From: Saprospiraceae bacterium
GTDB lineage: Bacteria; Bacteroidota; Bacteroidia; Chitinophagales; Saprospiraceae
DNA length: 64,000 nt
Direction: 5' to 3'
Assembly (NCBI GenBank): GCA_041392805.1
Contig: JAWKLJ010000001.1
Coordinates: forward strand, 2,790,001 to 2,854,000
The translations under genes were made by a program, and so were the position numbers. The stretch's first letter is position 1; the number at the start of each line of letters is the position of its first letter. Below, in pieces: positions 8,719-18,124 of the stretch. A model generated the notes under the pieces. That model was not told the origin of the DNA and did not search any database. It worked only from the letters and a program-made list of their open reading frames with translations.

Positions 8719-10332
8719 ATGTATACCAAACTATTATCCTTCCTTTCCCGCCTCGTCATTGTCCTGGCCTTGATCTGTATGGGGCATTTCTCCTGCACTA
8801 CAAAAGAATCGGTCCCCAAAGACCTTGCACAGGAGCCTTTGATTCCCATGCCGGTGTCTTTAACCGCCACTGGCAGCTCTTTTGAGTTGACGGATAAAAC
8901 AGCTATCTATATTCAGGGAAATGCGCCTGAGTTGGAATGGGTTGGCCAGTATTTGGCTGATTTGCTCAATCCTGCAACTGGTTTGGGCATTGCCGTAAAA
9001 TCGACTGAAAAAGCACCGCCTTCCGGTCATATCTATTTATCGCTTACAGCAGAGGAGACTGAAATGGGAGAAGAAGCTTATGAATTGACCATCACAGAAG
9101 ATCAAATTCACTTGTCTGCCCAACAGCCTGCAGGTTTGTTTTATGGCATCCAAACCTTACGCCAGCTGTTGCCAGCCCAGATCGAACTAAAAGAGCAACA
9201 GGAAATACCCTGGCTGGTCGCAAGCGGTACCATCAAAGATCAGCCTGCCTATACCTATCGTGGTGCCATGCTGGATGTGGCGCGCCATTTTTTTGAAGTG
9301 AATGATGTTAAACGCGTTATCGACCTCATTTCCCTCTACAAAATGAATGTCTTACACTTGCACCTGGCAGATGATCAAGGCTGGCGCATCGAGATTAAAT
9401 CCTGGCCCAATTTGGCAATACATGGCGGCAGCACGGAAGTCGGTGGAGGAAAAGGGGGATTTTATACCCAGGAACAGTATGCCGATATTGTAAAATATGC
9501 ACAAGAACGATTTATTACCGTCATCCCTGAAATTGATATGCCAGGACATACCAATGCAGCCTTGGCGTCCTATGCTGAATTAAATTGTGACGGCCAAGCA
9601 AGGGAATTGTATACGGGTACAGAAGTGGGATTTAGTACCCTCTGCACAGATAAAGAGATTACCTACCGTTTTGTTGATGATGTGATCCGGGAGTTGGCTG
9701 CCCTAACCCCTGGCCCTTACCTTCACATCGGTGGGGATGAGTCTCATGTCACCCCCTTGGAGGATTACATCCCTTTTGTCAATAAAGTGCAGGAAATCGT
9801 TCGTTCTCATGGCAAACAGGTGATCGGTTGGGATGAAATTGCCCATGCAACGCTCTTGCCCAATTCAGTGGTCCAATATTGGGCTAAAGCCGAAAATGCC
9901 ACAAAAGGGATTGCACAAGGTGCTAAAGTAATCATGTCGCCTGCCCATAAGACCTATCTTGACATGCAATACGATTCCACGACTCACCTGGGCTTGCATT
10001 GGGCTGCTTATATCGAAGTAGATAGCGCTTATATCTGGGACTTGGAAACACTTACCAAGGGCATCAACAAAGCAAACATTTTAGGTTTAGAGTCCCCCTT
10101 ATGGACGGAGACGATTACCAATATCCAGGAATTGGAGTATATGGTCTTTCCTCGTTTGCTCGGTCATGGAGAAATCGTTTGGTCTCCAGCTTCGGGTAGA
10201 AATTGGGAGGAATACAAAGTGCGCTTGGGCAAACAACAAGCTCGATTTGAAGCCATGAACATAAATTATTATCCTTCTAAGTTGGTCCCATGGCCCAATG
10301 AGAAAAAAGATATCGAAACACCGTCTAATTAA
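8719..10332 (+). CDS. GH20 beta-N-acetylhexosaminidase lipoprotein
   Basis: This is a 537-residue exo-glycosidase that removes terminal GlcNAc or GalNAc from glycans with substrate-assisted catalysis. The signal peptide ends at CMGHFSCTTK, a lipobox-like cysteine. The GH20b domain (PMPVSLTATG... GLFYGIQTLRQLLP) precedes the catalytic barrel, which shows AMLDVARHFF, LHLHLADDQGWRIEI, IPEIDMPGHT and the catalytic pair Asp340-Glu341 in HIGGDES. Late motifs VIGWDEI and VVQYWA are intact. The stop overlaps the start of the GH31 gene (TAATG), so the two are translationally coupled. Confidence 0.92.
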   Translation: MYTKLLSFLSRLVIVLALICMGHFSCTTKESVPKDLAQEPLIPMPVSLTATGSSFELTDKTAIYIQGNAPELEWVGQYLADLLNPATGLGIAVKSTEKAPPSGHIYLSLTAEETEMGEEAYELTITEDQIHLSAQQPAGLFYGIQTLRQLLPAQIELKEQQEIPWLVASGTIKDQPAYTYRGAMLDVARHFFEVNDVKRVIDLISLYKMNVLHLHLADDQGWRIEIKSWPNLAIHGGSTEVGGGKGGFYTQEQYADIVKYAQERFITVIPEIDMPGHTNAALASYAELNCDGQARELYTGTEVGFSTLCTDKEITYRFVDDVIRELAALTPGPYLHIGGDESHVTPLEDYIPFVNKVQEIVRSHGKQVIGWDEIAHATLLPNSVVQYWAKAENATKGIAQGAKVIMSPAHKTYLDMQYDSTTHLGLHWAAYIEVDSAYIWDLETLTKGINKANILGLESPLWTETITNIQELEYMVFPRLLGHGEIVWSPASGRNWEEYKVRLGKQQARFEAMNINYYPSKLVPWPNEKKDIETPSN

Positions 10333-12482
10333 TGACGAGCATGATAAAATCAACCTTGCTTTACAGTTTGCTAATGGCCCTATCTATTGGTCTGCAGGCG
10401 CAGCCAGTATGGTCAGAAATAGCCAATGGGGTATGGAGGACAAGTATAGGCCAACCACAAGACCTTTCCTTGTTGTCGGCAGCGGGTATCACTCCCCAAT
10501 TAGCAGCCATCGCAAAGCTATCTGACCCTGACTTCCCCTTAAACCAGCAGCATATTCGAGCCGAAATCATCGGAGGAAAGACCTACCTGAGGTTCCCCCT
10601 GAAAAAAGGAGAAGAGCTTTATGGGCTCGGACTCCATTTTAAAACCCATAACCAAAGGGGCAGGATTTTGAACCTTCATGTAGACCACTATGGTGGCAAA
10701 GATGATGGCCGCACACACGCCCCTGTGCCTTTTTATGTGTCTAGCGAGGGCTATGGGGTGCTGGTGGATGCAGCAGCCTACCTGACGGTGTATGCTGGGA
10801 CAGCTGTGAGGGTAGATGCAGAGGAGCCACCTGTTATAAAAAATCGAAATACCGATAAAGACTGGGATGCCCAACCCTATTCTGATGCGGTTGAAATACT
10901 CGTCCCGGCGGCAGGTACCGACCTTTACATTTTCGGCGGTCAGTCCATGCTTGAGGTGGTTCAACGATATAACCTCTATTGTGGTGGAGGGTATTTGCCA
11001 CCTAAATGGGGCCTGGGTTTTACCCAACGGGTGCCTACCTTGTATTCAGACCAGGATATTCTGCGAGAAGTGGGTGAATTTGCAGCGCATGATTTCCCTT
11101 TAGACTTTATAGGCGTGGAGCCGGGTTGGCATAGCCAGTCTTACCCTTGCACTTTTGAATGGGAGACCAGCCGATTCCCTGATCCGGCAGGGTTTATTCA
11201 AGAACTTGCCGACAAGGGCATTCGGGCCAATCTCTGGCTTAATCCTTATGTAGCACCTAGTGCTAGTCTTTATCCCAAAATCAAACCCTACGCTGGCTCT
11301 CACCTGGTGTGGAATGGTATTGTGCCCGACCTGAGTATGCCTGAGCCAAGAGCCATGTATAAGGAACATTTTCAGCAAACACACCTCGATATTGGCGTCA
11401 GTGGCTACAAAATAGATGAAGTGGATGGGTATGATTTTTGGTTATGGCCAGATATTGCCACCTTCCCTTCGGGGCATACCGCCGAAGCATTGCGCCAGAC
11501 CTACGGCCTGCTGATCCAAAAGATGACAGCGGATTGGTTCAAAGAAAAAAACGAAAGAACCTATGGCCTAGTCAGGGGCTCCAATGCCGGTGCCAGCGCC
11601 TTGCCTTATGTCATTTATAACGATTATTACAGCCATAAAGACTTTATTACGGCCCTCATCAATAGCAGCTTTATTGGGGTGTTATGGACCCCAGAGGTCC
11701 GCGCTTCCAAGTCGGCCGAGGAGTGGCTCCGGCGGATGCAATCGGTTTGCTTCTCCCCTATGGCGATGCTCAACGCCTGGGCGGACGGCACCAAACCCTG
11801 GTCTTTCCCCGAGGTCGAAGACCAGGTGCGGGAAGTGGCGCAGCTTCGCATGCAACTCCTACCCTACCTCTACACGGCTTTTGCCCGTTACCAACAGGAA
11901 GGCATTCCTCCCTTCCGAGCCATGCAATTGGTCGAAGGCTTTTCCTTTAAGGTGCGAAAAAAGGCGGGAGAACTCAATGGTACGGATAATCCCTATGCCG
12001 CCTATACTGCCAAGGAAATTCAATACCAATACATGATGGGAGATGCCATACTAGTCGCACCCATGTTTACGGACGAAACAAGCCGGGAAGTGGTTTTGCC
12101 GAAGGGCAAATGGTATGACTTCTATTCGGGGGATTTTGTGGGAGATGGGGAAGTGCTTACGATTACTCCGGGTTTAGACCACATTCCACTTTTTGTTAAA
12201 GACGGAGGAATTATTCCGATGATTAAAAGTAGAAATCAAATGCCTGGCCCTAAGGAAGTACTCGCACTGGAGGTTCGGCATTATGGTACTGCGGAAAGCC
12301 ATTTTATGCTTTATGATGACGATGGCATCAGCTTTAACCACGAAAAAGGGGAATATTCCTGGTCGGAATTATCCGCCAACCGAGACGGCAATGGGTGGAA
12401 TGGTCAACTCAAAATTGGCAATGAAAATGCTTTTCACTATGATAAAAGTGTAAATTGGAGGTTCATGACAAAAATTAAATAA
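10332..12482 (+). CDS. GH31 family glycoside hydrolase
   Basis: This 716-residue secreted glycosidase has a signal peptide (LLYSLLMALSIGLQA), an N-terminal beta-sandwich (KKGEELYGLGLHF) and a barrel with GGGYLPPKWGLGFTQR, DFPLDFIGVEPGWHS and the nucleophile region GYKIDEVDGYD, in which Asp362 is the likely nucleophile. RGSNAGASALPYVIYNDYY would hold the acid/base side. The C-terminal domains follow (LVAPMFTDETSREVVLPKGKWYDFYSG). GH31 includes alpha-glucosidases, alpha-xylosidases, sulfoquinovosidases and alpha-N-acetylgalactosaminidases. The KIDEVDG motif differs from the textbook WxDMNE, so the substrate is uncertain. It overlaps the hexosaminidase gene by one base. Confidence 0.88.
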   Translation: MTSMIKSTLLYSLLMALSIGLQAQPVWSEIANGVWRTSIGQPQDLSLLSAAGITPQLAAIAKLSDPDFPLNQQHIRAEIIGGKTYLRFPLKKGEELYGLGLHFKTHNQRGRILNLHVDHYGGKDDGRTHAPVPFYVSSEGYGVLVDAAAYLTVYAGTAVRVDAEEPPVIKNRNTDKDWDAQPYSDAVEILVPAAGTDLYIFGGQSMLEVVQRYNLYCGGGYLPPKWGLGFTQRVPTLYSDQDILREVGEFAAHDFPLDFIGVEPGWHSQSYPCTFEWETSRFPDPAGFIQELADKGIRANLWLNPYVAPSASLYPKIKPYAGSHLVWNGIVPDLSMPEPRAMYKEHFQQTHLDIGVSGYKIDEVDGYDFWLWPDIATFPSGHTAEALRQTYGLLIQKMTADWFKEKNERTYGLVRGSNAGASALPYVIYNDYYSHKDFITALINSSFIGVLWTPEVRASKSAEEWLRRMQSVCFSPMAMLNAWADGTKPWSFPEVEDQVREVAQLRMQLLPYLYTAFARYQQEGIPPFRAMQLVEGFSFKVRKKAGELNGTDNPYAAYTAKEIQYQYMMGDAILVAPMFTDETSREVVLPKGKWYDFYSGDFVGDGEVLTITPGLDHIPLFVKDGGIIPMIKSRNQMPGPKEVLALEVRHYGTAESHFMLYDDDGISFNHEKGEYSWSELSANRDGNGWNGQLKIGNENAFHYDKSVNWRFMTKIK

Positions 12483-12487
12483 TCAAC

Positions 12488-13174
12488 ATGATGAAAAACC
12501 TTACATCGATACTCGGAGTCCTGGCGCTAGCCCTATTTTTTGCTGCTTGCGGAACAACAAAAAGCAATATGCTGAGCGCGAAGGAAAAAAAGGATGGATT
12601 CCAACTACTATTTAATGGCACCAACCTGGATGGCTGGGTAGGTAATAAACAATCCTATCAGGCGAAGGATGGACTTATTATTATTGATCCTAATGGCGAA
12701 GGTGGCGGCAACCTATTTACTGAAAAGGAATACAGTGATTTCATTTTCCGGTTCGAGTTTCAATTGACGCCTGGCGCCAACAACGGATTGGGCATTCATT
12801 CGCCGTTGGAAGGTGATGCCGCTTATATGGGAAAAGAATTGCAAATATTGGATAATACGGCGGCTAAATATGCAGATCTTCACGAATACCAATACCATGG
12901 GTCGGTTTATGGCATTATTCCAGCCAAAAAAGGGTTTTTAAAACCCGTGGGAGAATGGAATCAAGAAGAAGTGATCGTACAAGGTTCTAAAATAAAAGTC
13001 ATGCTCAATGGCACAGCGATTGTCGATGGCGATTTCTTGGAAGCCAGCAAAAATGGAACCATGGATGGCAAAGACCACCCTGGCCTACAAAAAACGAAAG
13101 GACATATCGGCTTTTTAGGGCACGGCGATGTGGTGAGGTTCAAAAATATCCGGATTAAGGATTTGAGTAAATAA
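12488..13174 (+). CDS. DUF1080 lipoprotein (second in the window)
   Basis: The 228-residue product has a lipoprotein signal (LGVLALALFFAACGTT) and one DUF1080 concanavalin-like domain: GFQLLFNGTNLDGWVGN, NNGLGIHSPLEGDAAYMGKE, then YGIIPAKKGFLKPVGEWN and a closing RFKNIRIKDL strand. Members act on 3-keto-glycosides or bind glycans outside the inner membrane. It starts five bases after the GH31 stop and one base before the next gene, so it clearly belongs to the glycan-processing operon. It is only distantly similar to the DUF1080 protein at 3079. Confidence 0.85.
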   Translation: MMKNLTSILGVLALALFFAACGTTKSNMLSAKEKKDGFQLLFNGTNLDGWVGNKQSYQAKDGLIIIDPNGEGGGNLFTEKEYSDFIFRFEFQLTPGANNGLGIHSPLEGDAAYMGKELQILDNTAAKYADLHEYQYHGSVYGIIPAKKGFLKPVGEWNQEEVIVQGSKIKVMLNGTAIVDGDFLEASKNGTMDGKDHPGLQKTKGHIGFLGHGDVVRFKNIRIKDLSK

Positions 13175-13175
13175 C

Positions 13176-15542
13176 ATGCAGAGCGCCCCGTTTCTCCTCT
13201 TATTGCTTGCTTTGGTGTCTTGTCAACCCAAGGAACGACAGCTCTATCTCTCTCCTAATGGTAACGACCAAAACCCCGGAACCATAGATGCGCCATTGCA
13301 CTCCCTAAAGAAAGCCATGGAGCTGGTCAAGGCAGCCAAACAGGAAAGACCTGAAAGCGCCATGGTCATTTTGTTGCGGGAAGGCACCTATTACCTTCAG
13401 GAGACTATCGAAATCACCAGCCTCCATTCGGGTACGGCAAAAGCGCCGCTTCAAATCAAAGCTTTTCCGGGAGAAAAAGTGATCCTTTCAGGCGCAAAGG
13501 CTTTAAAACTTGACTGGGAGCAGATGGAAGGGGGGATTTACAAAGCCAGTTTAACAGGAAGTGCAGCTTTTGACCAACTGTACATCAACGGTCAGCGGCA
13601 GATCAGGGCGCGATACCCCAACTATGATCCCGACATCTTGGTATACAACGGTTATGCCGCTGACGCCATTTCTCCTGAACGTATCCAAACCTGGCGCCAC
13701 CCCGCAACGGGAGTACTACATGCCATGCACCGAGCGGAATGGGGCGGATACCATTACCAAATTATGGGAGTGGATGAAAACGGGGAAGCTATCCTGGAAG
13801 GTGGTTTTCAAAACAATCGGCAAATGGGCATGCATAAGGCCTATCGGATGGTCGAAAACATCAGAGAGGAGTTGGATGCACCCAAAGAATGGTTTTTCGA
13901 TCAAACAGAAAATACGCTCTATTACTTCCCCGAAACAGGCTTTGACCTCACGAATGCGTTGGTGGAAGTCGCTATTTTAGACCAGCTTTTCACACTGAAA
14001 GGTACTGCTCAGAATCCTGTACACGATGTAGTGATCGATGGTTTCACGTTTCAACACACGCGTTCCACCTATATGCAAACGAAAGAGCCACTCCTTCGCA
14101 GCGATTGGACCATTTGTCGGGCTGGAGCCATTTTTTTGGAGGGAACCGAAAACATTCAGCTGGTCAATAACCACTTCCATGAACTGGGTGGAAATGGTCT
14201 TTTCGTCAGTAATTACAATCGTGGAACGGATATCGCTACCAATCATTTTGAACATATAGGTGCCAGTGCGATTTGTTTTGTAGGCAATCCTGAGGCGGTC
14301 CGTTCTCCTAGTTTTGAGTATCATCAATGGGTGGATTATGAAAAACTCGATCGGATTCCTGGTCCAAAAACGAATGATTACCCAGCTGAGGCACGGGTTT
14401 ACGACAATTTAATACACGATATTGGCACTATTGAAAAGCAAGTGGCAGGCGTACAAATTTCTATGGCAAGCGACATCACCCTCAGTCATAATACCATTTA
14501 TAACCTACCCCGAGCCGGCATCAATATTAGTGAAGGCACCTGGGGCGGACATATGATCGCTTACAATGATGTCTTCAATACCGTCTTGGAAACCGGTGAC
14601 CATGGCGCCTTTAACTCCTGGGGTAGAGACCGCTTCTGGCACCCCAATCGGGATAGCATGGATAAAATTACTGAAAGAGAACCATCACTCATCTTGTTGG
14701 ATGCCCAAAAAACAACCATTATCCGAAACAACCGCTTTCGCTGTGACCATGGCTGGGACATCGATCTCGACGATGGCTCCAGCAATTATCACATTTTCAA
14801 CAACCTTTGTCTCAATGGCGGGCTAAAACTAAGAGAAGGGTTCTACCGCACCGTGGAAAACAATATCTTGGTCAACAACTCCTTTCATCCCCATGTTTGG
14901 TTCAAAGAAAGTCACGATGTTTTCAGGAAAAACATTGTAAGTACCTGGTACAAACCTATACGTGTCAACCATTGGGGCGATGAGGTCGACTATAATTTCT
15001 TCCCAGATTCGGCAGGCTTGGCCCAGTCGCATGCCTTGGGCCTGGACCAACATGGCGCTTTTGGCAATCCCGAGTTTATGGCACCAGCAGCTGGCAACTT
15101 TAGCGTCGCTGAGGATTCTCCCGTTTTGAAAACAGGTTTTGAGAATTTTCCGATGGACCAGTTTGGTGTAGAAAATCCCACCCTCAAAGCATTGGCTGAT
15201 TCGCCTGAAACACCTATCCTATTTATGGAAGCCTTTCAAAAGGAGAAAAGAGCAATTTTTGACTTTCTGGGCGCTAAGGTGAGGAAAATAAAGGGCTTGG
15301 GAGAAAGATCTGCCGCCGGTTTGCAAGACGAGGACGGGGTAATCATCCTGGAATTGCCCCCGGGAAGTCTCGCCCAAAAACAAGGCCTGTTCGAGAATGA
15401 TGTCATTATCGCACTAAACGGGCAAAAAACAGCTAACATCCGCCAATTGATGGAGTCCTTTCAAGGAGAACGCTGGAAAGGCCAGATCAACCTCCTTATT
15501 GTGCGCAGTCAAAAGGAAGTCGACCTTACCGTTCATCTCTAA
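13176..15542 (+). CDS. Right-handed beta-helix lipoprotein with C-terminal PDZ domain
   Basis: A short lipoprotein signal (LLLLLALVSCQPK) leads into a 788-residue protein. Residues 20-110 have the LYLSPNGNDQNPGTIDAPLH opening that is typical of parallel beta-helix polysaccharide lyase-like or glycosidase-like proteins. The middle shows many N-x-[FI] coil repeats (IQLVNNHFHELGGNGLFVS, ITLSHNTIYNLPRAGINIS, TTIIRNNRFRCDHG). The last 90 residues resemble a PDZ domain (VIILELPPGSLAQKQGLFENDVIIALNG). The role is probably glycan binding or cleavage at the cell surface. The gene starts one base after the DUF1080 gene. Confidence 0.8.
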   Translation: MQSAPFLLLLLALVSCQPKERQLYLSPNGNDQNPGTIDAPLHSLKKAMELVKAAKQERPESAMVILLREGTYYLQETIEITSLHSGTAKAPLQIKAFPGEKVILSGAKALKLDWEQMEGGIYKASLTGSAAFDQLYINGQRQIRARYPNYDPDILVYNGYAADAISPERIQTWRHPATGVLHAMHRAEWGGYHYQIMGVDENGEAILEGGFQNNRQMGMHKAYRMVENIREELDAPKEWFFDQTENTLYYFPETGFDLTNALVEVAILDQLFTLKGTAQNPVHDVVIDGFTFQHTRSTYMQTKEPLLRSDWTICRAGAIFLEGTENIQLVNNHFHELGGNGLFVSNYNRGTDIATNHFEHIGASAICFVGNPEAVRSPSFEYHQWVDYEKLDRIPGPKTNDYPAEARVYDNLIHDIGTIEKQVAGVQISMASDITLSHNTIYNLPRAGINISEGTWGGHMIAYNDVFNTVLETGDHGAFNSWGRDRFWHPNRDSMDKITEREPSLILLDAQKTTIIRNNRFRCDHGWDIDLDDGSSNYHIFNNLCLNGGLKLREGFYRTVENNILVNNSFHPHVWFKESHDVFRKNIVSTWYKPIRVNHWGDEVDYNFFPDSAGLAQSHALGLDQHGAFGNPEFMAPAAGNFSVAEDSPVLKTGFENFPMDQFGVENPTLKALADSPETPILFMEAFQKEKRAIFDFLGAKVRKIKGLGERSAAGLQDEDGVIILELPPGSLAQKQGLFENDVIIALNGQKTANIRQLMESFQGERWKGQINLLIVRSQKEVDLTVHL

Positions 15543-15656
15543 TTTCACACTTTCCATATTCTTTCGAAAAGTCAAGTGTTGCTTTCTTTTTATGATTGCC
15601 TTTAGATCACGAGATTTGTCAAAGAACCAATATTATAAAGAGACCTGCCATATAAA

Positions 15657-17138
15657 ATGAAAAAAACATACTCGTATTTATTGATACTGGCTACGTTGGG
15701 CATCTGTATGCTACCTTTTTTGCCAGCACCTGTCTTTGGAAATGATCGTTGGAGCGCTTTTCTGGGCCGTTTCCATATCCTATTGGTCCATTTCCCCGTC
15801 GTCATGGTGATGGCCTTGATCTGGTTGGAACTAGCGCGATGGTGGCAACCCTCCGTCAGGTGGACGAATTTGTTACGCCCGGTTTGGATGATTTCTTTGC
15901 TGAGCTGTTTCTCCACAGTTATCGCGGGCTATCTGCTATACCTCACCGGAGAATATCAGGGCGATTTGGTCAGACAGCATCTATGGGGAGGTGTATTACT
16001 AACGGGCACATTGGTAGTGCTCTATTTTTTGCGAAAGCAGTTGGAAGTCCGCCCTCTTTTTATTTCATCTAATAAGCTAATGCGAATCGCCTATCCTAGT
16101 CTTTTGATGATCAGCGCTGGACTGGTGATTTACACCAGCCACCTTGGTGGTTCGCTGACCCATGGCCCCGGTTTTTTAACAGAACACCTTCCCGCCTGGC
16201 GAAAAGCATCGCCTACAGCTATTGAACAAAAGCCGCCAGAGATGCTTTTGGTTTTCCAGGATTTGATCTTGCCTGCCTTGGATGCCCGTTGTCTCTCTTG
16301 CCACAATGAGCACAAAACCAAAGGTGACCTATTGATGACGTCTTTTGCAGCCCTAAGTAAAGGTGGCAAAAGTGGCAAGCCCATGCTCGTGGAAGGGCAG
16401 CCAGAACAAAGCGAGCTTTATCGCCGCATCATCCTCCCCACCACAGATGATGAGCACATGCCTCCACCAGAGAAACCCGGTCTTTCGGAGGATGAAATAG
16501 CCTTGATCCGGTGGTGGATAACCGAAGGCGCTTCTCCCGATATGCTTTTGGGCGAAGGCCCGCCCGGCACAGAAGGCATCGCTTTAATCCAACGCTATTT
16601 GCCCACTTTATATGAGGCGCAACGCTTGAAAGTTCGACAGCAAGAGGAGTTGGCAGTATTGCAAAAAGAATTGTCAAAACTAGGCGGAAAGCTCGATCTT
16701 GTTATTGCCCCAGATGTGGATGCGCCAGGCTATTTTGCCGTTTCACAAAGCATTCCTCCAGGCAATATCAACGACCAAACCTTGTCCAAGTTGTTGCCCT
16801 ATGCCAGCTTGTTGTCCAAAATTTCCCTGCCAGGTGCAGAAATCACAGATGATGGCCTGTATAGCCTAAGCAAGATGAATGACCTAAACCAATTGTACCT
16901 TCCAAAGACCTGTATCAAAGGCGAGGGGCTGGCCTATTTACAAGCTTTAACAAACCTGAAAGTGCTCAACCTTTCCTATTCCTTTCTTAAAGATGAGGGG
17001 GCATTGCACCTACTAAAATTGCCCCAACTAGAAAAAGTTTATCTCTTTGGGACCGAAGTTCAAGCCAATGTTTTGGAGGCACTACGAAAGCATATGCCCA
17101 AAGTTAAAATCCTGGAAGAAGAGGGGCCGTATTTTTAA
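15657..17138 (+). CDS. Membrane protein with planctomycete-type cytochrome c domain and leucine-rich repeats
   Basis: This 493-residue protein combines several parts: an N-terminal signal or anchor; a DUF2231-like bundle of four membrane helices to about residue 165 (FHILLVHFPVVMVMALIWLEL); a cytochrome domain of the PSCyt1 type with a CLSCH haem motif near residue 219 and a MPPPEKPGL block holding a possible distal Met ligand; and a C-terminal LRR region (TNLKVLNLSYSFLKDEGALHLLKLPQLEKV). In related genomes such proteins accompany secreted sugar oxidoreductases, so it may accept electrons in the periplasm or hold a protein partner; that is inference. It ends the co-directional set and overlaps the convergent next gene by four bases. 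Confidence 0.8.
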   Translation: MKKTYSYLLILATLGICMLPFLPAPVFGNDRWSAFLGRFHILLVHFPVVMVMALIWLELARWWQPSVRWTNLLRPVWMISLLSCFSTVIAGYLLYLTGEYQGDLVRQHLWGGVLLTGTLVVLYFLRKQLEVRPLFISSNKLMRIAYPSLLMISAGLVIYTSHLGGSLTHGPGFLTEHLPAWRKASPTAIEQKPPEMLLVFQDLILPALDARCLSCHNEHKTKGDLLMTSFAALSKGGKSGKPMLVEGQPEQSELYRRIILPTTDDEHMPPPEKPGLSEDEIALIRWWITEGASPDMLLGEGPPGTEGIALIQRYLPTLYEAQRLKVRQQEELAVLQKELSKLGGKLDLVIAPDVDAPGYFAVSQSIPPGNINDQTLSKLLPYASLLSKISLPGAEITDDGLYSLSKMNDLNQLYLPKTCIKGEGLAYLQALTNLKVLNLSYSFLKDEGALHLLKLPQLEKVYLFGTEVQANVLEALRKHMPKVKILEEEGPYF

Positions 17139-17872
17139 ATTTCATCCAACAATCGTTTGACTTGCAGGTCACCAAATCCGTAAATGCTTTCTCTTTGAGA
17201 AAACGCCCTAAAGATCGGAGCAAATTCACTGGTTTGAAGTTCTTCCATAATAGCGATCAATGCCTCCTTAGGCCTTCCTAAGCTTCCCTCACGAGGCATG
17301 CGCTCCATATGTGCTTGCATAGCTGGCAAAAGAAACGGGTACCTAGCTTGCAAAGCTCGGCCGATGACTAACATTTCCGTCAATTGGTCTTGTTGGTAAA
17401 ATCGCCAGAGTTGGCTCAATGGCTCAAAGTCAGCAACAGGTATAGCTGTCCTGTTTTGATAGGCTTCTATTAAATCATCCTCACTCATTCCGCCAAAACC
17501 ATACGCCAGGCTGCCATTCGGCCGGACCAAAAAAAGAGTAGCCCGAATATCATATATTTTCAATAAATAAATACAAAACCAACAATTGACCTGGCAAAAC
17601 AAGTCGTCTTCGAACCAAAGATTCACCTCGGCTCCTTTAGGTATCTTTTGGATTTTTTTAAATTCCAGAACCGTCTTTTCGAAGTAATCATTTTCCTGAT
17701 AACCTGGATACGTCTGGCTAATAAAACTTGCCCGGTTGGCAAAAAACGCAGCCAAGGTATCTCCCTTGATATCCCCATCCACGAGGCATTCGCGCGCCAC
17801 GATTTGTTCGCCGGAAAGGGATCGGGGAAATTGGGATTTTAGTGCGTCGCCGTTAAGGAGGTGGTAGGTCAT
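17135..17872 (-). CDS. DUF1835 domain protein
   Basis: The 245-residue protein starts with MTYHLLNGDALKSQFP and has EQIVARECLVDGDIKGDTLAAFF, a pattern typical of the DUF1835 domain, followed by NLWFEDDLFCQVNCWFCIYLL and a helical second half (PREGSLGRPKEALIAIME). No signal peptide or membrane segment is present. The biochemical role of the family is unknown. It stands alone, convergent with the cytochrome-LRR gene. Confidence 0.72.
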   Translation of the reverse strand: MTYHLLNGDALKSQFPRSLSGEQIVARECLVDGDIKGDTLAAFFANRASFISQTYPGYQENDYFEKTVLEFKKIQKIPKGAEVNLWFEDDLFCQVNCWFCIYLLKIYDIRATLFLVRPNGSLAYGFGGMSEDDLIEAYQNRTAIPVADFEPLSQLWRFYQQDQLTEMLVIGRALQARYPFLLPAMQAHMERMPREGSLGRPKEALIAIMEELQTSEFAPIFRAFSQRESIYGFGDLQVKRLLDEI

Positions 17873-18124
17873 GTGGGTTCTATTTAGGTATTAAATATGA
17901 AAACAATATATCGAAATTAGTTCAATTCCGCACTTCATCCTTTCCCTTAAGAAGAAACATAAGATCCAACAAACCGTATATAACCTCACTGCGATGCCCC
18001 ATGTCTTTTACCCCTTTATGACAAAGCCTTCTTTTAACTTTGGAAAAGTTTGGCAAGTAGCTTACTTTTAGCTGTAGTAAGCAGAAGTAATGCTGGGGAC
18101 CTTCACATAAAATTATCAAGTACT

